From: Anaeramoeba ignava
Lineage: Eukaryota; Metamonada; Anaeramoebidae
DNA: 64,000 bases
Assembly (NCBI GenBank): GCA_028826165.1
Contig: JAPDFW010000147.1
Location: 742,501-806,500 of the forward strand
Reading direction: 5' to 3'
Notes under the pieces: generated by a model
What the model was told of the DNA's origin: nothing
The model's input: only the letters and a program-made list of their open reading frames with translations
Databases searched by the model: none
Shown here: positions 11,101 through 20,829 of the stretch, in pieces
Position numbering within the stretch: the stretch's first letter is position 1
Layout: each line of letters opens with the position of its first letter
Translations under genes and position numbers: made by a program

Positions 11101-12854
11101 ATGTTTTTTCAAAATTTTTTTCTTTTTCTATTTTTTGTTTATTTTTCAATTCAAATTACAAATAATAGACCAATAATTGGAATTGTAACAGGTATTTTAT
11201 AAAAATAAAATTATAAAAAAAATTTTATTAAAAAAATAAGAAAAAAAAATAAAGAACCATCTTTAACGGAACTTGAAAAATATGGTTCACAATATATTGC
11301 TGCATCATATGTTAAATGGATTGAAGGATCAGGAGCTCGAGTAAGTTTAAAAAAATTAAATTAAAAAATTCAATTAAAAATTCAATTAAAAAAATTAAAT
11401 TAAAAAAATTCAATTAAAAAAATTTCAATTAAAAAAATTCAATTAAAAAAATTCAATTAAAAAAGGTTGTTCCAATTAAATATACTTTATCTTCTTCTGA
11501 ATTAATTCAAATTCTTGATCAAATTAATGGAGTTTTATTTCCTGGTGGTGATGCTTCTCTTGATGGAACACAATTTTATCAAACTTTAAAATCAATTTAT
11601 AATTATGCAATTCAAAAAAATCAAGAAGGAATTTATTTTCCAATTTATGGAACATGTTTAGGATTTGAAGCATTGAATATTTTAACTAGGTATTAAAGAA
11701 ATAAATATATAAAATTAAAATTAAAATTAAAATTAAATTTAAAATTAAAATTCATTTATAAAATAAAAATTAAAATTAAAATTATAATTAAAATTTAAAT
11801 TAAAATTCATTTATAAAATTAAAATTAAAATTAAAATTAAAATTAAAATTAAAATTAAAATTAAAATTAAAAATTAAAATTAAAATTAAAATTAAAATTA
11901 AAATTAAAATTAAAATTAAAATTAAAATTAAATTTAAAATCAAAATTAAAATTAAAATTAAAATTAAAATTAAAATTAAAATTAAAATTAAAATTAATAT
12001 TAATATTAAAATTAAAATTAAAATCAAAATTAAAATTAATTTATAAAAATTAAAATTAATTTATAAAATTAAAATTAAAATTAATATTAAAATCAAAATA
12101 AAAATTAAAATTAAAATTAAAATTAAATTTAAAATTAAAATTAAAATTAAAATTAAAATTAAAATCAAAATTAAAATTAAAATTAAAATTAAAATTAATA
12201 TTAAAATTAAAATTAAAATTTATTTCAAAATTAAAATTAATATTAAAATTAAAATTAAAATTAAAATTAAAATTAAATTAAAATTAAAATTAAAAATTAA
12301 AATTGTTTTTATTAGTCAAGATATGAATATCCTTTCAAAAGTTGGAATGGAAAATATTACACTTCCTCTTTATTTCACAACATTAACACCAAAAAGTCGA
12401 ATGTTTAAAAACGCAAGTTCTGAAATTTTACTAATTTTATCTTCTAAAAACGTTACATTAAACAATCACGAATATGGAGTTTTAGTTGATACATTTAACA
12501 ACAATAATAAATTATCACAATTTTATTCAGTTTTATCTTATAATTACGAAATTTCACTTCAAAAATTACCATTTGTTTCAACAATTGAATCAATTGATTA
12601 TCCAATTTATGGAACACAATTCCATCCCGAAAAAAATATTTATGAATGGAGAATTGACGAAGATATTAATCATTCATTTGATGCAGTTTTGATTTCTCAA
12701 TATTTTGGAAATTTCTTTGTTTCTGAATCAAGAAAAAATTCTCAACATTTTGCAAATCAAACAGATGAAGCAAATGCTTTGATTTATAATTTCCCAATTA
12801 TTTATACAGCAAAAGATGAACCAAGTTTTGAACAATGTTATTTTTTTGAACCTT

Positions 12855-12856
<2 letters not shown>
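11101..12856 (+). CDS. GGH: Gamma-glutamyl hydrolase (folylpolyglutamate hydrolase, peptidase C26)
   Basis: Four exons, 11101-11191, 11255-11340, 11466-11689 and 12316-12856, sum to 942 nt (313 residues). This class I glutamine-amidotransferase-fold enzyme trims poly-gamma-glutamate from folates. The N-terminus (MFFQNFFLFLFFVYFSIQ) is a strong signal peptide, consistent with the lysosomal or secreted location usual for the family. Family marks follow in order: RPIIGIVT, YGSQYIAASYVKWIE, GVLFPGGDAS, the nucleophile loop YGTCLGFEALNIL (Cys near residue 124) and the catalytic-His stretch YGTQFHPEKN near residue 240. Length is close to human GGH. The third intron (11690-12315) is filled with an ATTAAA repeat. 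Splice phases agree at all junctions. Identification is firm; the exact compartment is inferred. Confidence 0.93.
11690..12315 (+). repeat. (ATTAAA)n intron of the hydrolase gene
   Basis: A 626-nt intron made almost wholly of AAAATT hexamers with scattered AAAATC and TTTATAAA interruptions. It lies between ...TTTAACTAG/GTATT and TTTTTATTAG/TCAAGAT. Long open frames on the opposite strand here are translation of the hexamer repeat only. Confidence 0.9.
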
Positions 12857-12885
<29 letters not shown>

Positions 12886-12923
12886 AGCAAAATTTCTTTT
12901 TCCAAAATTTTTTTTTTCTTTTT

Positions 12924-14760
12924 TCATTTTTTTTCTTCAATAAAAAAATCTTCTCTTTTTGGAAATGCAATTAAAAATTCAGATATAAATTCTTCAAAAA
13001 CATTCTGAATTGAATTGTCAATTTTTGATTTAAACCATTTTTTTTTCATTTTTGTTGTTAAAACATCATTTTGTGTATTTTTCTTTTTTAAATTTGGATC
13101 TAAAATAACTTCATTTTCTAATAAAGATAAATTTAATTGTAATTTTTGGAAAAGTTCTTCAATTTTTGAAGTATTTGTTTTTTGAATTTCTTTTTGATTA
13201 ATTTTTTGGGATAAAATATTTTCTTTTTCTTTTTCTTTTTCTTCAATTTTATCATTTTGGAAATTTGTTTGTTGGGATTTTCTAATTGATTGATAAATAA
13301 ATTGGAAATTTTGAATAATTTGAAAAAAATCTTGAATTGGCAAATTATCTTTATCTTTATCTTTATCTTTATCTTTATCTTTATCTTTATCTTTATCTTT
13401 ATCTTTATCTTTATCTTTATCTTTATCTTTATCTTTATCTTTATCTTTATCTTTATCTTTTTCTTTATCTTTATCTTTATCTTTATCTTTTTCTTTATCT
13501 TTTTCTGGTTTCCAATCTAAAAATTCATATTCAGATTTCTTTTTAGGCAACGAAAGAGGAGTATTTTCATTTAATTTATTTTCATTTAATTCATTTTCAT
13601 TTAAATCATTTGAATCATTTGAATCATTTGAATCATTTTCATTTAATTTTTGGATTTCTTTTTCAACTTCATTTCGGATTTGACGTTTGATTTCATTTTC
13701 CTTTTCTTTTTTTTTGATTTCTCTCTTTTTTTCTTTCCATTTTTTTAATAATTTTTTATATTTTTTTGGTTCTATTTTCCAAATTAAATAATTGAAAAAA
13801 AAAAATTTTTTTTTTATTTTTAGGGAAAATTTTTTTTTACCTAATTTTAAAAATTCTCCAAGAGAAAGAAATGGTTCTTTTTCCCAAAAAGGAAATAAAT
13901 CAAATGGAATTTTTCCATCTTTCTTTATTTAAAAAAATTAATTCAAAAAAATTAATTTAAAAAATTTAATTTAAAATTATACTGATTTTATAAAAAGTTT
14001 TGCTCCTTTATTAAGAAATGCTTTAATTATTGAAACATCACCTCTTGCAAAGGCATTGTGTAATGGTGTTCTTCCTGACTATTAATTTGAAAATTTTTTA
14101 TTTAAAATTTTTGACATTTTTTCGATAATTGTTTTTTTACATCCTATTTTATATTTAATTTTCAGATTTTAAATAAATTTTTTCGTTATTTTTCCCTTTT
14201 TTTTACATCTTGACAATTAATATTATCGCATTTATCTAATAATAATTGAATATTTTCATTAGCATTTGGATATTTAGAAAGAATATGAAGAGGAGTTTGA
14301 TTCTTTTAAAAAGAAAAAATAAAACATTTTTTTTTGAATTAAATTTTGTAATGAAAAAATTTCGGAAAAAAAATTTTACAAACTAAAATATTTTTGTAAA
14401 TAATTTAATTTAAAATTTATAATTGAATAATTTAATAATTTTTTAAAATTCAAACAAGATTTGCCTATTTATTTTTTTTTTTAAATTTTTAAAGTTAATT
14501 TTTTTAATTTTTAAATTTTTAATTTTTAATTTTTTTACAAATTTTTGATTAGGATTTGCATTCATTTTAATTGCAGTTTTAAGGAATTCTTTTTTTGAGT
14601 TTGAAATTAATAAATCCAAAAATATATTCTAAAATTTTTAATTGAAATTTAAAAATTAAAAATTTAAAAATAAAAAATTTTTAATAAAAATTTTACTTCA
14701 ATTTTTTCTGGATTCTTTTTTAAAATATTTTTAAGTTCTTTTATTTTGAAAATTTTGCAT
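12924..14760 (-). CDS. Ankyrin-repeat protein with charged DK-repeat C-terminal region
   Basis: Six exons in transcript order are 14760-14697, 14628-14539, 14302-14207, 14078-13983, 13922-13841 and 13771-12924. All junction phases agree from the second exon on. Ankyrin-type segments are NQTPLHILSKYPNANENIQL and SGRTPLHNAFARGDVSIIKA. A Lys/Glu-rich helix (KKYKKLLKKWKEKKREIKKK) and a (DK)n stretch encoded by a CTTTAT hexamer array at 13343-13500 follow. The first exon needs comment: the only ATG (14760) opens MQNFQNK, but the frame that joins the next exon is ELKNILKKNPEKIE, one base later. Exon 1 thus has one base too many (64 nt), just after an AAA codon. An error, a frameshift or an undetected upstream exon could explain it. 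The plan (ankyrins, then a basic coiled region) faintly recalls ANKZF1/Vms1, but I see no zinc finger or VLRF1 domain. Confidence 0.65.
13343..13500 (-). repeat. (CTTTAT)n hexamer array encoding Asp-Lys dipeptides
   Basis: About 25 near-perfect hexamers read on the minus strand as alternating GAT AAA codons, with three GAA substitutions. It is inside the coding exon of the ankyrin gene. Open frames on the plus strand across it are shadows. Confidence 0.9.
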
Positions 14761-14779
14761 TTTTTTTTAAAATAAAAAA

Positions 14780-14815
14780 GGAAAAAAATGAAATTAAATT
14801 TTTTTCATTTTTTTC
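14780..14815. promoter_or_regulatory. Divergent pair of TCAT elements between ankyrin and XRCC3-like genes
   Basis: ATTTCATTTTTTTCC reads leftward at 14794-14780 and AATTTTTTTCATTTTTTTC reads rightward at 14798-14815. The two starts at 14760 and 14847 are only 86 bp apart, so this looks like a compact bidirectional promoter. Confidence 0.5.
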
Positions 14816-14846
14816 TTTCATTTTTTTTATTTCATTAAAAATTTAA

Positions 14847-16012
14847 ATGAATTCAAATTCTTTATTAAATCCTTTAAATTTTGAAAAATTCACACTTTTT
14901 AATTTTTTAGATGGAAAAATATCCAAAGAAATAATTGATGAATTTGAATCAAAAGGATTTACACCTTCACAAATTCTTTTACAATCAAATTTTGGATTAT
15001 TTGAAGATGATAAAATCAAATTAAAAAAAGAAGATATTCAAAAATTACTTTATACATTATCAATTAATATATGTGGAATACCAAAAACACTTTCAGAAAT
15101 AATAGATAGTGAAAATGAGAAGAAAATATTATTTACAACAAATGATAATATTATTGATAAAGCAATAGGAGGAGGTTTTTCTATTGATTTTGGATTATGT
15201 GAAATTGCTGGTGAAGCTGGAACTGGAAAAACCCAATTTTGCCTTCATTTATTATCTTGTTTACCGAAAAATTGTTTTGCTTTTTATGTTTCAACTGAGC
15301 ATTCAACTCAAATTGAAAGATTATCTGAAATTGCAAAAGAAAATTTGGAAGAAAATAATCAAAATGAATTAACTGATTTATTCAATAGAATTTATGTTAA
15401 TAATGAAATACATAAAGAAAGTCAATTAAACGAATTAATTTTTCATCAAATTCCAAATCTTTGCGATAGAGTTAAATTAGTTATTATTGATTCTATTGCC
15501 TCAATTTTCAGATCACAAACTGATATTATTAAAAGAAGTTCAAGTTTATTGAAAATTTCCAATTTTTGTAAATATTTATCAAAACAATTTGGAGTTGTTT
15601 TTATTTTTGTTAATCAAGTTACTTCCATTATTCAATCTGAAACAAATCCTTTTTTAATTCGAATTCCAAACACAGGAATTATGTTTTCACCTCCAAATCA
15701 AAAGTAAAAAAAAAATTCATTTAAAAAAATTTCAATTTAAAATTTCATTTAAAAAATTCTTTATTATTATTTAGTTCACCTTTTAAACCAAGTCTTGGAT
15801 TAGTTTGGTCAAATTGTATTAATTCAAGAATTATGCTTTATAAAACTTCAAAAAATTATTCTTCAAATGAAAATTTAATTAATCAAAAAAATGAAGAACA
15901 AATTAATGAAAATTTTGAAAGAATTAGAAAATTAGAAATTGTTTTTTCACCAATTTTATCAAATAATTCTTGTAATTTTTTAATTACAAAAAAAGGACTT
16001 AAAGGAATTTAA
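14847..16012 (+). CDS. XRCC3: RAD51-family recombinase paralog, XRCC3-like
   Basis: Two exons, 14847-15703 and 15775-16012, join in phase 2 to give 364 residues. A short helical N-terminal domain (FESKGFTPSQILLQS) is followed by a RecA-type ATPase core. The core has Walker A GEAGTGKTQFCLHL (about residues 124-135), Walker B VKLVIIDSIASIF (about 210-222) and FVNQVTSIIQ, the loop after sheet 5. The C-terminal exon has PSLGLVWSNCINSRIMLYK, KLEIVFSPILSNNSC and NFLITKKGLKGI, which resemble the XRCC3 tail (LGLxWAN, SSCxxxIxxxGVxG) more than RAD51 or DMC1. XRCC3 acts with RAD51C in homologous recombination and crossover resolution. Assignment to XRCC3 rather than another paralog rests on this C-terminal resemblance. 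The upstream element is shared with the ankyrin gene. Confidence 0.8.
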
Positions 16013-16188
16013 AAAATCAAAAAAGTTCTTAAAAATTATCTTTTTTTTTTCTCTTTCTTTTTTTTTTTTGTTTCCCTAAAAAAAAAAAAAAAATCAAATC
16101 AAAAAATAATTGTTGAATCTGAAAAGAAGAAGAAGAAAAAAAAAAGCAAAAGAATGAAAAAAAAAAAATCAAAAAAAATTGATTTTTT

Positions 16189-19100
16189 TCATTTAAAAGC
16201 TTGTTCAAGTTTCTTTAATGAAGTTTTTCCTTTTGATCTCCATTCTTGATTAGAAACCCAAACAGTAGGATTTTTTGAAAGAACATCAGCCAAAACAGCA
16301 CCTCCAAGGAAAACCATATGTTTTCTTCTTGGTGGATCTTCAATTTTAAGTCCAAATCTTTTTAATCTTGATCGATCTCCTTTAAGAACTTTTTGTAAAT
16401 ATAATTCTTTGACATCTTGTTCAAGTCTTGTTGAAATACCTGGGAACATAGATGAGCCACCTGAAAGAACAACATGTTCATATAACTAAAACAATTTTAA
16501 ATTTCAAACAAATTTTCAAACAAAATTTTTCAATTTAAACAAATTTTCAATTTTGATTTTAAATAAATTTTCAATTTTAATTTTAAATAAATTTTAATTT
16601 TAAATTTCAAACATATTTTCAATTTTAATTTTAAATTTTAATTTTAAACAAATTTTTCAATTTTCATTTTAATTTTAATTTCAATTTTAATTTTAAATAA
16701 ATTTTCAATTTTAATTTTAAATAAATTTTCAATTTTAATTTTAAATAAATTTTCAATTTTAATTTTAAATAAATTTTCAATTTTAATTTTAAACAAATTT
16801 TCAATTTTAATTTTAATTTTAATTTCAATTTTAATTTCAAATAAATTTTCAATTTTAATTTTAAACAAATTTTCAATTTTAATTTTAATTAAATTTTCAA
16901 TTTTAATTTTAATTTTGATTTTCAATTTCAATTTAAACAAATTTTCAATTTAAATAAATTTTCAATTTTAATTTTAAACAAATTTTTCAATTTTAATTTT
17001 AAATAAATTTTCAATTTTAATTTTAATTTTAATTTTAATTTTAATTTTAATTTTAAATAAATTTTAATTTTAATTTTAAACAAATTTTCAATTTTAATTT
17101 TAAACAAATTTTTAATTTTAATTTTAAATAAATTTTAATTTTAAATTTCAAACATATTTTTAATTTTAATTTTAAATTTTAATTTTAAACAAATTTTTCA
17201 ATTTTAATTTTAAATAAATTTTCAATTTTAAATTTAAACAAATTTTCAATTTAATTTTATATAAATTTTCAATTTTAAACAAATTTTTCAATTTTCATTT
17301 TAAATAAATTTTCAATTTTAATTTTAAATAAATTTTTAATTTTAATTTTAAATAAATTTTTAATTTTAATTTTAAACATATTTTCAATTTTAATTTTAAT
17401 TTTAATTTTAATTTCAATTTTAATTTTAATTTTAATTTTAATTTTAAATAAATTTTCAATTTTAAATAAATTTTCAATTTTAATTTCAAACAAATTTTCA
17501 ATTTTAATTTTAAATAAATTTTCAATTTTAATTTTAAACAAATTTTCAATTTTAATTTTAAATAAATTTTCAATTTTAATTTTAAACAAATTTTCATTTT
17601 AATTTCAAACATATTTTCAATTTTAATTTTAATTTTAATTTTAATTTTAATTTGACATTTTAATTTTATATTTTAATTTACTTTTGGTCGAATATCAATT
17701 GGTGTACTTTGAATAACATTGAAAAGAGCTTCTGAAACTCCAACACTTTCAACATCAATAATACCAGGTTGAAATAAAATTTCTGGGGCTTCAAATCTTT
17801 CAGAACCAATTTTAATTACTCTTCCATCAGGTAATGTAAATGGTTTAATTAAACATGTTGTTTCTAATGCAAGTCTTTTTTCAAGTTCTAAATCACAACA
17901 AACATAACAGAATTTTTCCTTTAATTTCAGCAACAGTATCAAAATCAGCAGTTCTATTAAAGACTAAAATTTAAAATAATTTTAATTTTAATTTAATTTT
18001 AATTTTAATTTTAATTTTAATTTTAAATTTTAATTTTAATTTTTAATTTTAATTTTAATTTTAATTTTAATTTTAATTTTAATTTTAATTTTAATTTTAA
18101 TTTTAATTTTAATTTTAATTTTAATTTTAATTTTAATTTTAATTTTAATTTTAATTTTAATTTTAATTTAATTTTAATTTTAATTTTAATTTTGATTTTA
18201 ATTTTAATTTTAATTTTAATTTTAATTTTTGATTATTTTTACCATATCCTCTAAGAAGTAACAATTTAATTAAATACTTAGTAATATCTCGACCAGCAAT
18301 ATCAATTCTTTTAATAGAATGTGGAAGTGCAAAACCTTCATAAACAGGAATAATATGTGTAACACCATCACCAGAATCAACAACAATACCAGTCATTAAA
18401 CCTAAAAATTGAGAAATAATTTAATTTAGAATTTGATTTTAATTTTAATTTTAATTTTAATTTTAATTTTAATTTTAATTTTAATTTGAATTTGAATTTG
18501 AATTTTAATTTTAATTTTAATTTTAATTTTAATTTTAATTTTAATTTTAATTTTAATTTTAATTTTAATTTTAATTTTAATTTTAATTTTAATTTTAATT
18601 TGAATTTGAAATTGAATTTGAATTTGAATTTAATTTGATTTTAATTTTAATTTTAATTTTAATTTTAATTTTAATTTGAATTTTAATTTTAATTTTAATT
18701 TTAATTTGAATTTGAATTTGAATTTTAATTTTGATTTTAATTTGAATTTGAATTTGAATTTTAATTTTAATTTGAATTTGAATTTTAATTTTAATTTTAA
18801 TTTTAATTTTGATTTTAATTTTAATTTTAATATTAATATTAATTTTATAAATGAATTTTGATTTTGATTTTGATTTTAATTTTAATTTTGATTTTAATTT
18901 TAATTTTAATTTTTATTTTAATTTTAATTTGAATTTGAATTTGAATTTTAATTTTAATTTTAATTCTAATTTTAATTTTAATTTTAATTTTAATTTGAAT
19001 TTGAATTTGAATTTGAATTTGAATTTGAATTTTAATTTAGATTATTTTGATTTCATTTCATGTAAGTATAAAAATTTGAAATGAAAAAATAATATTTTTC

Positions 19101-20568
19101 TTACCTTGTGCATATAATACAAGAAGAGCCTGTGTTGCAATATAAATAGATTTGAAATTATATTTCTCAAACATTAATTCAGCCATTTTTTCTCGATTTG
19201 AAGTTGGATTTAATGGAGCTTCTGTTAAAAGAATTGAATTATTTGGTCCATCAATACCTAATTTTTCAAAAGTATAATCATAAAGGATTTCCATATCTTC
19301 CCAATTTCTAACAATTCCATTTTCAAGTGGATAAGAAATTTGAAGCATATTTCTGACTTTTGCGGCTTCTTCTCCAACCATAATGTCCTATTTATTAATT
19401 AAATTTTAAATTGAATTTGAATTTGAATTTTGATTTTGAATTTGAATTTTAATTTGAATTTGAATTTGAATTTTGAATTTGAATTTGAATTTTAATTTCA
19501 TTTTTAATTTTAATTTTAATTTTAATTTGAATTTGAATTTGAATTTGAATTTGATTTTTATTTTGATTTTGAATTTAAATTGAATTTGAATTTGAATTTT
19601 GAATTTTGAATTTTGAATTTTAATTTGAATTTGAATTTTAATTTTTAATTTTAATTTGAATTTTAATTTTTAATTTTAATTTGAATTTGAATTTTAATTT
19701 TAATTTTAATTTTAATTTGAATTTGAATTTGAATTTGAATTTGAATTTTAATTTGATTTTAATTTGAATTTGATTTTAATTTGAATTTTAATTTTAATTT
19801 TAATTTGAATTTTAATTTTAATTTTAATTTTAATTTTAATTTGAATTTGAATTTTAATTTTAATTTGAATTTGAATTTGAATTTGAATTTTAATTTGATT
19901 TTTAATTTGATTTTGAATTTTGATTTTAATTTTAATTTTAATTTTCATTTTAAATTTAATTTTAATTTTAAATTTAATTTTAATTTTAATTTTAATTTTA
20001 ATTTTAATTTTAATTTTAATTTTAATTTTAATTTGAATTTGAATTTGAATTTGAATTTGAATTTGAATTTGAATTTGAATTTAAATTTAAATTTTAATTT
20101 TAATTTTATAAATGAATTTGAATTTGAATTTGAATTTGATTTTAATTTTAATTTTATAAATGAATTTGAATTTGAATTTGAATTTGAATTTGAATTTGAT
20201 TTACAAAACTAAAAAAAAATATTGAAAAAAAAAACTTGAAAAAAAAATTACCTTAATTTCAACATCTTCAACTTTTTCTTCAAAACGAAGAACTGGTCTA
20301 CCAAGCATTGAAGGATAAGTATATCTAGGAAAGTTAGCACCAGCATAACCTACTTTTACATAACCAGTTCCATTATCTAGAAACAAAATTTAATTTAAAA
20401 TAAAAAATAAGCAAAAAAAAAATTTATAAAAAAAATTTTTCCATTTTAAATTTTTATTAAATAGTTTTATTAAATTATTTTAAACACTGAAGGCAAAAAA
20501 ATTTTTTTTTACTTACCACAAACAATAACATTTTTATTGCCTTTTTCTGCAAGTTCTGGTTGATTCAT
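16189..20568 (-). CDS. ARP2: Actin-related protein 2, Arp2/3 complex subunit
   Basis: Six exons, 20568-20517, 20376-20252, 19387-19105, 18401-18243, 17963-17682 and 16485-16189, encode about 398 residues. Arp2 is one of the two actin-like subunits of the Arp2/3 complex, which nucleates branched actin for pseudopods and endocytosis. Diagnostic stretches run [110 protein letters not shown] and [20 protein letters not shown]. The last is specific to Arp2 rather than Arp3 or actin. Exon lengths sum to 1198 nt, one more than a multiple of three. The surplus base lies near 17929-17924, where GAA-ATT-AAA is followed by GGAAAAATTC instead of the expected in-frame GAA-AAA-TTC. The five introns, several of them expanded, contain A/T minisatellite. 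Identity is certain; whether the frame break is real is not. Confidence 0.93.
16486..17681 (-). repeat. Arp2 last intron, TTTAAATAAATTTTCAATTT-type minisatellite
   Basis: 1.2 kb of an irregular repeat built from TTTTCAATTTTAATTTTAAA, alternating AAATAAATT and AAACAAATT. The lysine/isoleucine/leucine-rich open frames on the minus strand are repeat translations, not genes. Confidence 0.88.
17964..18242 (-). repeat. Arp2 intron 4, (AATTTT)n array
   Basis: A 279-nt intron consisting almost entirely of the AATTTT hexamer. It is flanked by TTTTAG/TCTTTAATAG (acceptor) and GGATATG/GTAAAAA (donor). Confidence 0.88.
18402..19104 (-). repeat. Arp2 intron 3, AATTTT/AATTTG hexamer array
   Basis: 703 nt of TTTAAT and TTTGAA hexamers mixed in blocks. 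The donor follows CACAAG at 19105 and the acceptor is TTTTTAG at 18402. No gene is seen within. Confidence 0.88.
19388..20251 (-). repeat. Arp2 intron 2, AATTTG/AATTTT hexamer array
   Basis: 864 nt richer in TTTGAA than its neighbours, bounded by ATTAAG/GTAATT and ATAAATAG/GACATTATGG. The Asn/Phe/Leu-repeat open frames here are hexamer translations. Confidence 0.88.
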
Positions 20569-20659
20569 TTTGTTGTTTTTTTAAATTTTTTGTTAAATTT
20601 TTTGTTTGTTTTTTGTTTTAAAAAAGAAAGAATTAAATGAAAATTTAAAAAAAGAAAGA

Positions 20660-20675
20660 AGAAAAAATGAAAAAA
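20660..20675 (-). promoter_or_regulatory. TTTTTCATTTTTTC element upstream of Arp2
   Basis: It lies about 90-105 nt upstream of the Arp2 ATG at 20568, farther than usual. A second, weaker AAATTTTCATTTAATTC lies nearer, at about 20632-20648. Confidence 0.35.
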
Positions 20676-20829
20676 TATAAAAAACAAAATTTAATCAAAA
20701 AAAAAATTAATTTTTCTCCTTTTATTTTTTCTCCTTTTTTATTTATTATTTATTATTTATTTTGTTTTGTAAATAAATACAAATTTACATTTTGGATTTA
20801 TAGATTATTTCATATTTTCTTGTTTGGAA

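Noticed and set aside
11800-12027. 75-codon Ile/Leu-repeat frame on the minus strand
   Set aside because: Pure translation of the ATTAAA hexamer inside a hydrolase intron; no start context or non-repeat residues.
13290-13546. Phe/Ile and Leu/Tyr repeat frames on the plus strand
   Set aside because: Shadows of the (DK)n coding repeat of the ankyrin gene.
16644-17612. Lys/Ile/Leu repeat frames of 70-105 codons on the minus strand
   Set aside because: They lie wholly in the last Arp2 intron minisatellite and several overlap in different frames.
18676-20212. Asn/Phe/Leu repeat frames up to 143 codons on the plus strand
   Set aside because: Hexamer translations antisense to Arp2 introns.
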